From positions 1 through 10,030 of the forward strand of contig CAYRAF010000037.1 in NCBI GenBank assembly GCA_964422195.1: 10,030 nt of DNA, in the 5' to 3' direction. This stretch comes from CALVUP01 sp964422195 (GTDB taxonomy: Bacteria; Bacillota_I; Bacilli_A; RF39; UBA660). This document shows positions 1-6,103 of this stretch, piece by piece; positions within the stretch are counted from its first letter, which is position 1; every line of letters begins with the position of its first letter. The translations under genes and the position numbers were made by a program. Under the pieces are notes generated by a model, which was not told the origin of the DNA, did not search any database, and saw only the letters and a program-made list of their open reading frames with translations.

Positions 1-790
1 TATGTGTAATAACTCTATAAAAAGTGATTATTTTATAAAAGAAGCTAAAAGATTAGGAGCGGATTATATAGCAACTGGTCATTATGCTAATGTAAAAGAT
101 GGTAATTTATATAGAGCAAAGGATCAAAATAAAGATCAAACTTACTTTTTATCACAATTATCTAATGATCAATTACAAAATGTATTATTCCCTATAGGTA
201 ATATGGAAAAAAGTGAAGTTAGAGAGATTGCTTTAAAATATGATTTAATTACTGCAAAGAAAAAGGATTCAACTGGAATATGCTTTATAGGTGAACGAAA
301 CTTTAAACAATTCTTAACTAATTACTTACCTAATCAACCGGGAAATATAGTTAATATAGAAACTAATGAGGTAGTAGGAAAACATATTGGATTAATGTAT
401 TATACAATCGGACAAAGAAGGGGACTAGATGTAGGTGGTACTAAGGATAAGATGTTTGTAGTAGGAAAAGATTTAAATAAGAATATCTTATATATTGCTT
501 TAGGGGAAGATAATGAGTATTTATATTCTGATAGTTGTTTAATAGATACTGTAAATTTTAATTCTGATGAAAGACCAACTAAGTGTACAGCAAAATTTAG
601 ATATAGACAAAAAGATAATGATGTGGAATTAGAATACCTTGATAATGGAGAAATATTAGTAAAATATGATCATGTAAAAAGTGTAACTCCTGGACAAGCA
701 TGTGTTATATATTTAGATGATAAATGTCTTGGTGGAGGTATAATTAAAGAGGTTTATAAAGATAACAAAAAATTATGGTATCTTTTATAG
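1..790 (+). CDS. mnmA: tRNA-specific 2-thiouridylase MnmA, C-terminal part (5' end outside window)
   Basis: MnmA is a cytoplasmic enzyme that thiolates U34 of the tRNAs for Lys, Glu and Gln. It adenylates the uridine and then transfers sulfur through two cysteines. About 262 residues of a protein that is usually near 360-370 are visible. The first visible codons read MCN, which match the conserved PDxxCN segment holding the first active cysteine, so the ATG at base 2 is an internal codon and not the start. The run LGADYIATGHYA follows, then KDQTYFLSQL, and KKDSTGICFIGER around visible residues 87-99, where the second catalytic cysteine is residue 94. YTIGQRRGL and the C-terminal beta-barrel ending GGGII are also typical. 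The N-terminal ATP-binding P-loop domain lies outside the window. The gene ends in TAG with no convincing terminator. The next promoter starts 20 bases after the stop. The assignment is firm. Confidence 0.96.
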   Translation, partial: MCNNSIKSDYFIKEAKRLGADYIATGHYANVKDGNLYRAKDQNKDQTYFLSQLSNDQLQNVLFPIGNMEKSEVREIALKYDLITAKKKDSTGICFIGERNFKQFLTNYLPNQPGNIVNIETNEVVGKHIGLMYYTIGQRRGLDVGGTKDKMFVVGKDLNKNILYIALGEDNEYLYSDSCLIDTVNFNSDERPTKCTAKFRYRQKDNDVELEYLDNGEILVKYDHVKSVTPGQACVIYLDDKCLGGGIIKEVYKDNKKLWYLL

Positions 791-814
791 ACAAAATTTT
801 ACAAAAATATTGTC
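790..814. promoter_or_regulatory. imperfect 25-bp palindrome overlapping the -35 box (candidate operator)
   Basis: Outer arms GACAA (790-794) and TTGTC (810-814) are perfect inverse complements. Over 12-base half-sites centred on base 802, 10 of 12 positions match. The palindrome begins at the mnmA stop codon and covers most of the -35 box TTGTCA of the next gene, which encodes an HTH protein. An autoregulatory operator is a reasonable inference. It could also be chance in AT-rich DNA or a weak mnmA transcript end, since no T-tract follows. Confidence 0.35.
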
Positions 815-838
815 ATAAATTATTTTTAATGCTACAAT
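810..838 (+). promoter_or_regulatory. strong housekeeping-type promoter with extended -10
   Basis: TTGTCA at 810-815 and TACAAT at 833-838 are separated by exactly 17 bases, and TGC directly before the -10 gives an extended -10. Each hexamer matches the consensus at 5 of 6 positions. The Shine-Dalgarno of the following gene begins only 6 bases after the -10 box, so the transcript should start at or beside the ribosome site. This implies the HTH gene is transcribed independently of mnmA. Confidence 0.75.
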
Positions 839-856
839 TATTATGGAGGGTATAAT

Positions 857-1624
857 ATGGAAGAATTAAATAGACTATTAAATGAACTTGGAATTTCAAA
901 AGTTAGGTTAGCTAAATACTTAGGTGTATCAAGACAAATGCTTTACAATTATTTATCTTTAGATTCACTAAAAGATTGGCCTAGAGAAAAAACAATCAGA
1001 TTAATGGGTCTTTTGGATGTAAAAAGTGAAGAAGAATTAAAAGATGTAGTAGTAGATGGAGATTATATATTAAAAGTAGAAAGAAAGCTTAATGATGGAG
1101 TAAAGGATTCTTCTGGTAGAGATGTAATTGCAGATTTAAAAGGAATGAATAAAAAAGAACAAGATATTTTATCTAACTTATTCTACTTATTAAAAGAAAG
1201 ATTACAAGATGATAAAACAGATTCTACATATAATGCATGTAGATATCTATATCATTATATTCAATCACTTGATACAACTAAAGAATTAAAGTTTATTTTG
1301 GCATATATTTCAAAATCCTTAGGATTTACTGATCCTTTAGAATTTGTTTTTGATGAAGATAAACAATATCTATTCGAAGGAATATTATTCTCTGCTTTTA
1401 CATTATATTCAAATGGTGGAGCTTCAAAAAGTAAAATTGCAGAATCACATAAACGATTTGTTAGAGATATTGAACATAAGAAAGAAGATAAGTTAAGTAG
1501 AACTCAAGAATTAAATACTGCTAAAGTTCAAGCATTAAAAGAATTAGGATATACAGAGATTAATGAACAAAATGCAAAAGAAGTTTTAGAAAAAATTGCA
1601 GAGATTCAATCTAGGAAAGTTTAA
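857..1624 (+). CDS. XRE-like helix-turn-helix protein with uncharacterised C-terminal domain
   Basis: This is a 255-residue protein whose first roughly 65 residues look like a DNA-binding helix-turn-helix of the Cro/C1 type: LGISKVRLAKYLGVSRQMLYNYL, with the turn near the glycine of YLGVS and the recognition helix at about residues 25-33. The rest (about 75-200) is predicted to be mostly helical and matches no family I recognise. The last 50 residues are rich in Lys and Glu and may form a coiled coil. The start is well set by GGAGGG at 845-850, 6 bases before ATG. A dedicated promoter precedes it and a terminator overlaps its stop, so it is a single-gene unit. It is probably a cytoplasmic transcription regulator. 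A palindrome overlapping its own -35 box suggests autoregulation, but its targets cannot be inferred here. Confidence 0.85.
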   Translation: MEELNRLLNELGISKVRLAKYLGVSRQMLYNYLSLDSLKDWPREKTIRLMGLLDVKSEEELKDVVVDGDYILKVERKLNDGVKDSSGRDVIADLKGMNKKEQDILSNLFYLLKERLQDDKTDSTYNACRYLYHYIQSLDTTKELKFILAYISKSLGFTDPLEFVFDEDKQYLFEGILFSAFTLYSNGGASKSKIAESHKRFVRDIEHKKEDKLSRTQELNTAKVQALKELGYTEINEQNAKEVLEKIAEIQSRKV

Positions 1625-1647
1625 GAGTTTAGAAAAACTCTTTTTTT
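1623..1647 (+). terminator. intrinsic terminator of the HTH gene
   Basis: The 8-bp stem AAGAGTTT (1623-1630) with AAACTCTT (1635-1642) closes a 4-base loop AGAA and runs into a T-tract ending at 1647. The 5' arm begins inside the TAA stop codon (1622-1624). Confidence 0.8.
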
Positions 1648-1674
1648 GTAAAAAAATGTAAAATTACTTGCATA

Positions 1675-1702
1675 TTACCAAAAACCGATATATGCTTATT
1701 AT
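1675..1702 (+). promoter_or_regulatory. possible promoter of the Ig-domain protein gene
   Basis: TTACCA (1675-1680) and TATTAT (1697-1702) are 16 bases apart; an alternative pairing is TTGCAT (1668-1673) with TATGCT (1691-1696) at 17 bases. Neither is strong. A promoter is expected here because a terminator lies just upstream. The inverted pair GCATAT (1670-1675) and ATATGC (1690-1695) is 20 bases apart and could bind a regulator, or be chance. Confidence 0.35.
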
Positions 1703-1733
1703 GTAAGACATATAGATAATAAGGAGGTTTGTT

Positions 1734-3152
1734 ATGGCTACAAATAATGAAAATGAAAATAAAAGGGGGATAATTCTTTTTATTTCTATATTAGTTATAT
1801 TATTGCTATTGTTTATTGGAATTAGAGCATGTAGTAATAAGAAAGTTGATAGTAATAAAAAGAAAGATGATGGCACTCCTATTGAGGATGTTATCATTGA
1901 TGATAATGAAGATGAGGATGAGAATGAAACATTATATGTTGCATCAACATCAAATAATAATACTGCTAAGGTAACAAAGGCAGTTGCTAAGACTGAAGAA
2001 GAAGTACCAGTACTTACTTTAGAATTAAATGGTAATTCTACAGTTGAAATTGAATATAAAGGAGCATTTAGTGATGATTGGGTAAATGCTTTTGATACAA
2101 AAGAAGGAGATTTGTCTCAATCAGTAGTTAAAACTGTATATCTAAATGATCAAGTAGTAGATACTATTGATACTAATAATGCAGGAGCTACATATACAAT
2201 TAAATATGTTGTAACTAATAGTAGGGGAGAAACTAAAACAGTTACTAGAACAGTTAAAATTAAAGTGCCGGATGTATATTTTTCATTAAAAGGACAAAAT
2301 CCTGTACCTATTGAGTATAATACATCTAATCCTACTAATTATAATGATGCAGGAGTTGAAGCAACTCTAAGTACTGATGGTAGTGATATAAGTGGTTCTA
2401 CAAATACTACTATTACTAAGGATGGTCAAGTTTACACTGGTGATGTTTCATCTAGTGAAAAAGGTGAATATATATATACATATACACTTGAATATAATAA
2501 TAAAACATATACTGAAACAAGAACTGTTACAGTAGAAGATACTACTGATCCAGAAGTAACATCTGTAGAAGATTCATATGAATATTTATTGGATGCTAAC
2601 GGAGTGGTATCTATAAATGATATAACTAGTTTATTTAGTTATAGTGATCAAGATAGTAATTTAACTGCTACTTTAGCTGATGAAAATGGTAATCCATTAA
2701 CAGCAGATATTTCAAAAGCTACAGTAGGGGAGTATCCTTTTACTATGAATGTTGAAGATACAGCAGGTAATATAGGAACTAAAACTATTACAATTAAAAT
2801 AGTGGAAGATACTACTGCCCCAACATTTAATGTAAATAGTTCAGGTAGTCCAACATTAACTGGAAATATTGGTAATAGAAAAATGCAATTTACATATGCA
2901 GTTAGTAATATAAATGATGATTATACAGATAGTGGTGATGTAATTATTGAATATAGTACTGATGGTAGTACTTGGACTAGATTAAATGGTAATAATATTC
3001 AAATATCATTAAATACTACATATAGTTATAGAAATTGGGAATATACATCTGTAGCAGCAACTTTATATGTTAGAGCTACTGATAATTCTAATAATACTTC
3101 TGATATAACTCAAATTAATATAGATCCATATACATTACCATTTAGTATTTAA
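1734..3152 (+). CDS. membrane-anchored extracellular protein with bacterial Ig-like domains
   Basis: This is a 472-residue protein. A short hydrophilic N-terminus ending KR is followed by one hydrophobic segment (about residues 12-30) and then a Lys/Asp/Glu-rich linker (36-66), so it is most likely held in the membrane with the bulk outside. Cys33 follows the segment as IRAC; Arg in the lipobox makes a lipoprotein unlikely. The exterior has about four beta-rich repeats: 93-178 (DUF5011-like, with the FDTKEGDL and YTIKYVVTNSRG pattern), 180-268, 272-358 and 362-472. The linkers VEDTTDPEV and VEDTTAPTF resemble those between HYR/Ig-like modules. There is no LPXTG sorting signal and no catalytic motif. 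AAGGAGG (1721-1727) lies 6 bases before ATG. It probably has an adhesion or envelope-structural role, but its ligand is unknown. It is followed by its own terminator. Confidence 0.85.
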   Translation: MATNNENENKRGIILFISILVILLLLFIGIRACSNKKVDSNKKKDDGTPIEDVIIDDNEDEDENETLYVASTSNNNTAKVTKAVAKTEEEVPVLTLELNGNSTVEIEYKGAFSDDWVNAFDTKEGDLSQSVVKTVYLNDQVVDTIDTNNAGATYTIKYVVTNSRGETKTVTRTVKIKVPDVYFSLKGQNPVPIEYNTSNPTNYNDAGVEATLSTDGSDISGSTNTTITKDGQVYTGDVSSSEKGEYIYTYTLEYNNKTYTETRTVTVEDTTDPEVTSVEDSYEYLLDANGVVSINDITSLFSYSDQDSNLTATLADENGNPLTADISKATVGEYPFTMNVEDTAGNIGTKTITIKIVEDTTAPTFNVNSSGSPTLTGNIGNRKMQFTYAVSNINDDYTDSGDVIIEYSTDGSTWTRLNGNNIQISLNTTYSYRNWEYTSVAATLYVRATDNSNNTSDITQINIDPYTLPFSI

Positions 3153-3173
3153 AGAGGTTTTCCTCTTTTTTTT
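3151..3173 (+). terminator. intrinsic terminator of the Ig-domain protein gene
   Basis: AAAGAGG (3151-3157) pairs with CCTCTTT (3162-3168) around a TTTT loop, followed by T bases to 3173. The stem begins within the TAA stop (3150-3152). Confidence 0.85.
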
Positions 3174-3183
3174 ATGCTAAGTC

Positions 3184-3204
3184 CCCTATCTTATATAAAT
3201 AGGG
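3184..3204. repeat. hairpin CCCTAT/ATAGGG, left member of a related pair
   Basis: CCCTAT (3184-3189) and ATAGGG (3199-3204) form a 6-bp stem with a 9-base loop. The flanks read TCCCCTA on the left (3182-3188) and TAGGGTATAA on the right (3200-3209). The same two flanks recur at 3610-3642 with a different loop. The G/C content of the stem stands out against its surroundings. Confidence 0.6.
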
Positions 3205-3341
3205 TATAAGTAGTCATATAAAATGAATGAAATAATAATATATATATAATTATATAAATACAGTATTATTAGATAAAAGGGAATATAATATAGAATAATA
3301 TATAATTGTATTTATAAATTAAAGTATATATAAATTTATTT

Positions 3342-3383
3342 AAAAAGCCATTAATATTTAAGACGTATAGTTAATGGCTTTTT
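3342..3383. terminator. 13-bp perfect hairpin with A- and T-tracts, possible bidirectional terminator
   Basis: AAAAAGCCATTAA (3342-3354) pairs perfectly with TTAATGGCTTTTT (3371-3383) around a 16-base loop. The T-run continues to 3384, and the A-run on the other side gives a T-tract on the minus strand, so it could stop transcription in both directions. It lies 14 bases from the dif-like site, and both neighbouring genes already have their own terminators. It may therefore shield dif from transcription, or end an unseen small RNA. Confidence 0.6.
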
Positions 3384-3397
3384 TATCAAAATTAGCA

Positions 3398-3425
3398 ACT
3401 TCCTATAATTGATATTATGTTAACT
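3398..3425. other. dif: dif site, 28-bp XerC/XerD chromosome-dimer resolution site
   Basis: The site has two 11-bp arms around a 6-bp centre: ACTTCCTATAA (3398-3408), then TTGATA (3409-3414), then TTATGTTAACT (3415-3425). The Bacillus subtilis dif, as I recall it, has arms ACTTCCTAGAA and TTATGTAAACT around TATATA, giving 24 of 28 identical positions. The arms are partly inverted copies of each other (7 of 11). XerC and XerD bind one arm each and recombine dimeric chromosomes at division, aided by FtsK. The context agrees: it is non-coding, genes on both sides point towards it, and a complete Xer recombinase is encoded nearby. The match was made by eye from memory. Confidence 0.88.
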
Positions 3426-3611
3426 TCTATTAATTTTAGTATTTATAATTATAGTTAATTATTTTTTAAACTTATTAATATTATTATTATTTATTTTTAA
3501 GTAATTATAAAATTTATAACTATTGGTTATATAGTAACCTATTTATATTATTCTATAGACTTTCTTATAATAAAATCACCTATAATTATATTTCTTAATT
3601 TGGATATACTC

Positions 3612-3637
3612 CCCTACTATTGATTAAGAAAGTAGGG
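3612..3637. repeat. hairpin CCCTACT/AGTAGGG, right member of a related pair
   Basis: CCCTACT (3612-3618) and AGTAGGG (3631-3637) form a 7-bp stem with a 12-base loop. It shares TCCCCTA (3610-3616) and TAGGGTATAA (3633-3642) with the hairpin at 3182-3209, and its inner stem pairs differ in a compensating way. It lies just outside the deoB terminator. Confidence 0.6.
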
Positions 3638-3640
3638 TAT

Positions 3641-3664
3641 AAAAAAAGATTCTATTTAGAATCT
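3641..3664 (-). terminator. intrinsic terminator of deoB
   Basis: Read on the minus strand, AGATTCT and AGAATCT (3658-3664 and 3647-3653) form a 7-bp stem with a 4-base loop, followed by a T-tract (the A-run at 3641-3646). The stem overlaps the TAG stop (3663-3665). Confidence 0.8.
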
Positions 3665-4826
3665 ATTTTAATTTATCTAAGAAACTTTCACCTATCTCTG
3701 GGGCAGGTAATTCAAAGTTTTCAGCTATTGATGCTCCTATATCAGCTAATGTTGATAGGGGGTCTAATTTTTTTGGCTCTTTAAAATTTCTAGAATAGAT
3801 AATTACAGGTACATTTTCTCTGGTATGAGAAAAACCATTAAATATAGGATCATTACCATGATCAGCAGTAATAATAAGTAAATCATCCATATTTAACTTA
3901 TTTAATATTAATGGCATTTCTACATCTAAATCTTCTATTAACTTAGCTTCTGTTTCAACATCTCTTAAATGACCTTGATAATCAAATTCATTTAAATTTA
4001 CGAAGCATAAACCATTAAAGTTTTTATCCATGATATCTGTTAATTTATTAACTACTTCTTGATTAGTAGTTGCTTTTATTTTCTTAGTAATCCCCTCTCC
4101 ATCAAATATTTCATCTATTTTACCAATTGATATAACATTATATTTATTATCTTTTAAGTCATCTAGTATTGATCTTTTAGGTGGTTTTACTGCGAAATCT
4201 TTTCTATCCTTAGTTCTTTTAAATTTTCCTGGTGTACCAGTAAAAGGACGCGCTATTACCCTACTAACTTTCCATTCATCCTTTATGTTAGTTATTTTTC
4301 TTACAGCTTCACATACTTTATATAATACATTAATAGGAATTATATCTTCGTGAGCTGCGATTTGTAAATTAGAATCAAATGACGTATATACTATAAAAGC
4401 ACCTTTTTCCATTTGCTCTTCTCCAAGCTCATTAATTATTTCATTACTATTAGTTGCTTTATTACCGATTACTTTTCTTCTTGTCATTTGCTCTATTGCA
4501 TTTATTAAATCATTAGGTATCCCCTCTTCTGAAAATGATTTAAAAATAGTATTATTTTTTATACCAACCATTTCATAATGACCATTTAAAGTATCCTTAC
4601 CAACATTATTAGGTTTAGCTATAGTATAATAAGCTTCTGTTTCAGCTTCATCCATATTAATAGTATTTAAAAAGCCTAATTTTTTTAGATTTGGTATAAA
4701 TAAATCATAATTATCTCTAATATGTCCTAATGTATTAGAACCTACATCATTATATTTAGAAGCATCCTCTGCTTCCCCTACTCCAAGTGAGTCCAATACT
4801 ATTAAAAATATTCTTTTAAACTTCAT
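3663..4826 (-). CDS. deoB: phosphopentomutase DeoB
   Basis: DeoB interconverts (deoxy)ribose 1-phosphate and 5-phosphate, feeding nucleoside salvage and breakdown into central carbon metabolism in the cytoplasm. The length, 387 residues, is normal for the alkaline-phosphatase-superfamily enzyme. Visible motifs are the metal ligand Asp12 in VLDSLGVGEA, the catalytic Thr79 in GKDT, the phosphosugar segment YTSFDSNLQIAAHE (147-160), RPFTGTPGKF (193-202), metal ligands Asp282/His286, Asp322-His323 in TADHGND, and His334 in SHTRE. Some spots are divergent: GKDTLNGHYE replaces the usual GKDTxTGHWE, and the Asp-to-His spacing at 282-286 is one residue shorter than the usual five. The start is set by AGGAAG (4834-4839), 7 bases upstream; it overlaps the xerD stop codon, which indicates an operon with translational coupling. 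The xerD-deoB order matches ripX-drm of B. subtilis. Confidence 0.93.
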   Translation of the reverse strand: MKFKRIFLIVLDSLGVGEAEDASKYNDVGSNTLGHIRDNYDLFIPNLKKLGFLNTINMDEAETEAYYTIAKPNNVGKDTLNGHYEMVGIKNNTIFKSFSEEGIPNDLINAIEQMTRRKVIGNKATNSNEIINELGEEQMEKGAFIVYTSFDSNLQIAAHEDIIPINVLYKVCEAVRKITNIKDEWKVSRVIARPFTGTPGKFKRTKDRKDFAVKPPKRSILDDLKDNKYNVISIGKIDEIFDGEGITKKIKATTNQEVVNKLTDIMDKNFNGLCFVNLNEFDYQGHLRDVETEAKLIEDLDVEMPLILNKLNMDDLLIITADHGNDPIFNGFSHTRENVPVIIYSRNFKEPKKLDPLSTLADIGASIAENFELPAPEIGESFLDKLK

Positions 4827-4837
4827 TTTTTCACTTC

Positions 4838-5719
4838 CTATTTATGATCACGAGGATGATACTCATGATATTCATTCATTAATTTTTCTTTTGATATGTG
4901 AGTATATATTTTAGTAGTAGCTATATCACTATGACCAAGCATTACTTGAATACTTCTAAGATCAGCTCCATAATTAAGTAAATGTGTTGCGAATGAATGT
5001 CTTAATGTATGTGGAGATATATTCTCATTTAAACCTTTTTCTTTTAAAAGTTTCTTTAAAACTTTAAAAAATCCTTGTCTAGTAATAGCATTACCATGAT
5101 TATTTAAAAATAAGGCTTCAGTATTATTCTTTTTAAGTAGTTTATCCCTTACATTTAAATATTCTTTTAGATAATTAATAGTATATTCTCCTATAGGAAC
5201 AATTCTTTCTTTGTTTCCTTTACCTATTAATCTAACAACACAATTTTCCATATCAATTGAATGTAGTGTTAAGTTAACTAATTCACTAACTCTTATTCCA
5301 CTTGCATACATTAATTCTAACATAGCTTTATTTCGATAGTCAAATTCGGTGTTTGTTTGTATATCTAGAAGTAATGCTACTTCTTCTATAGACATCACTT
5401 TAGGTAATCTTTTTTTTAGTTTTGGTCTTTCTATATTTTCTGCTTCATCGCTATTAATAATTTTTTCTTTAACTAAATATTTATTAAAATTTTTAATTGT
5501 AGTTAGCTTTCTTGCTATACTAGTTACTTCATCATTGCTTATATAAGCTAAATAAGCCTTTATATCGCTTTTTTTTACTTTATCCCAAGTATTTATACCT
5601 TCTTTATTTAAAAACGCTAAATATGCCATCAAATCGCTTTTATATGATTCTTTAGTATTATTAGATAATCCTTTTTCATAAGAAATATAATCTATATAAT
5701 CTAATATATTATCTTTCAT
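4838..5719 (-). CDS. xerD: tyrosine site-specific recombinase XerD
   Basis: This is a complete tyrosine recombinase of 293 residues, the normal XerC/XerD length. The N-terminal SAM-like core-binding domain spans about 4-85. The catalytic domain carries all six active-site residues: Arg143 (ASGIRVSEL), Lys167 (GKGNKER), His237 and Arg240 (PHTLRHSFATHLL), His263 (LGHSDIATT) and nucleophile Tyr272 (KIYTH). The role is resolution of chromosome dimers at dif with a partner Xer and FtsK. I call XerD rather than XerC because deoB follows immediately, as in B. subtilis; sequence alone does not decide. An upstream in-frame GTG (5726-5728) lies inside the Shine-Dalgarno AGGTGA (5725-5730), so I chose the ATG at 5717-5719, 5 bases after it. 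A matching dif lies about 1.4 kb downstream. Confidence 0.92.
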   Translation of the reverse strand: MKDNILDYIDYISYEKGLSNNTKESYKSDLMAYLAFLNKEGINTWDKVKKSDIKAYLAYISNDEVTSIARKLTTIKNFNKYLVKEKIINSDEAENIERPKLKKRLPKVMSIEEVALLLDIQTNTEFDYRNKAMLELMYASGIRVSELVNLTLHSIDMENCVVRLIGKGNKERIVPIGEYTINYLKEYLNVRDKLLKKNNTEALFLNNHGNAITRQGFFKVLKKLLKEKGLNENISPHTLRHSFATHLLNYGADLRSIQVMLGHSDIATTKIYTHISKEKLMNEYHEYHPRDHK

Positions 5720-5736
5720 ATAATTCACCTGTTATT

Positions 5737-5765
5737 ATTATATCACAAATAAAAGAACTTGTATA
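5737..5765 (-). promoter_or_regulatory. promoter of xerD-deoB with perfect extended -10
   Basis: On the minus strand, TATAAT (5742-5737) is preceded by TGA, a perfect extended -10. TATACA (5765-5760) lies 17 bases upstream as a weak -35 inside the loop and stem of the preceding terminator. The Shine-Dalgarno starts 6 bases after the -10 box, predicting a 5' leader of only about a dozen bases. Confidence 0.7.
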
Positions 5766-5772
5766 AGTCCTT
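5745..5772 (-). terminator. intrinsic terminator of the 92-aa protein gene
   Basis: On the minus strand, AAGGACTT (5772-5765) pairs with AAGTTCTT (5760-5753) with one G-U pair and a 4-base loop, followed by a T-rich tail. The stem overlaps the TAA stop (5771-5773). It separates this gene from xerD. Confidence 0.65.
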
Positions 5773-6049
5773 AGTACATTTGTTTTTGAAGTTTTTTAAT
5801 TTCTTTTATAAGTCTTCTATTATCTTTTTTTATAGATTTAATACTTTTATAAACCTTTCTTATACTATCTTTTCTTTTAGCTACTAATGCTAGTGCGGTC
5901 ATTGGTTCATGAGTAAATATTTTGGAATTAATTCCATCTTTTCTAAGTTTTCTTTTTTGACATACCATAATATTTAATGCTTCTTTATTAGTAACATAAT
6001 CATTTGATAACATTATAACTCTATCTTCTATATTAATATTTCTAATCAT
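5771..6049 (-). CDS. small basic protein of unknown function, 92 aa
   Basis: I do not recognise this protein. Its 92 residues are rich in Lys and Arg, especially in the C-terminal third (KRKDSIRKVYKSIKSIKK and onward), where the heptad-like spacing of Ile, Leu and Val suggests an amphipathic helix or coiled coil. One cysteine is present (MVCQKRK), and there is no membrane segment or signal peptide. A TTG at 6062-6064 would add five residues, but it overlaps GGGAGTG (6056-6062), an apt ribosome site 6 bases before the ATG at 6047-6049, so I use that ATG. It has its own good promoter and terminator, which supports a real gene. It is divergent from rarA and sits upstream of xerD. The strong positive charge would fit nucleic-acid binding, but that is only a guess. 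Confidence 0.75.
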   Translation of the reverse strand: MIRNINIEDRVIMLSNDYVTNKEALNIMVCQKRKLRKDGINSKIFTHEPMTALALVAKRKDSIRKVYKSIKSIKKDNRRLIKEIKKLQKQMY

Positions 6050-6074
6050 GTATATCACTCCCAAAGTAGGTATT

Positions 6075-6103
6075 AGTATAACATATCATTTAAACATTTG
6101 CAA
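6075..6103 (-). promoter_or_regulatory. promoter of the 92-aa protein gene
   Basis: On the minus strand, TTGCAA (6103-6098) and TATACT (6080-6075) are exactly 17 bases apart, with TGT before the -10 giving an extended -10. It overlaps the divergent rarA promoter region, so the two probably compete for polymerase. Confidence 0.65.

Larger units (their letters stand above)
3174..3640. other. non-coding convergent intergenic region, probable replication terminus
   Basis: About 467 bases lie between the ends of convergent genes. I see no credible reading frame on either strand: the only ATGs give frames of about a dozen codons without ribosome sites. The base composition is extremely AT-rich with many TATA-like runs. 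It holds four recognisable structures, listed separately: a CCCTAT/ATAGGG hairpin, a 13-bp bidirectional hairpin, the dif-like site, and a CCCTACT/AGTAGGG hairpin. A TATAAT at 3284-3289 has no good -35 box, so a small RNA ending at the 3383 hairpin is possible but unsupported. Confidence 0.7.

Noticed and set aside
1815..1835. Lipoprotein signal (Cys33) in the Ig protein
   Set aside because: The residue two before Cys is Arg (IRAC), which the lipobox does not normally tolerate; a membrane anchor is more likely.
1664..1897. Leftward hydrophobic frame opposite the Ig-protein start
   Set aside because: It is antisense to the signal-anchor and promoter region, with no ribosome site; its hydrophobicity mirrors AT-rich DNA.
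3174..3209. ATG-started mini-frame of about 11 codons after the Ig-protein terminator
   Set aside because: Too short, no ribosome site, and it lies across a hairpin.
5349..5546. Rightward frame opposite xerD
   Set aside because: It is hydrophobic only because it is antisense to Lys/Asn-rich coding DNA; no ribosome site.
5720..5728. GTG at 5726-5728 as the xerD start
   Set aside because: The GTG is part of the AGGTGA ribosome site that serves the ATG at 5717-5719, with a 5-base spacer.
6050..6064. TTG start for the 92-aa protein
   Set aside because: The TTG overlaps the GGGAGTG ribosome site of the ATG at 6047-6049.
6098..6103. TTGCAA as the -35 box of rarA
   Set aside because: It is only 8 bases from the rarA -10; being self-complementary, it fits the opposite-strand promoter at 17 bases.
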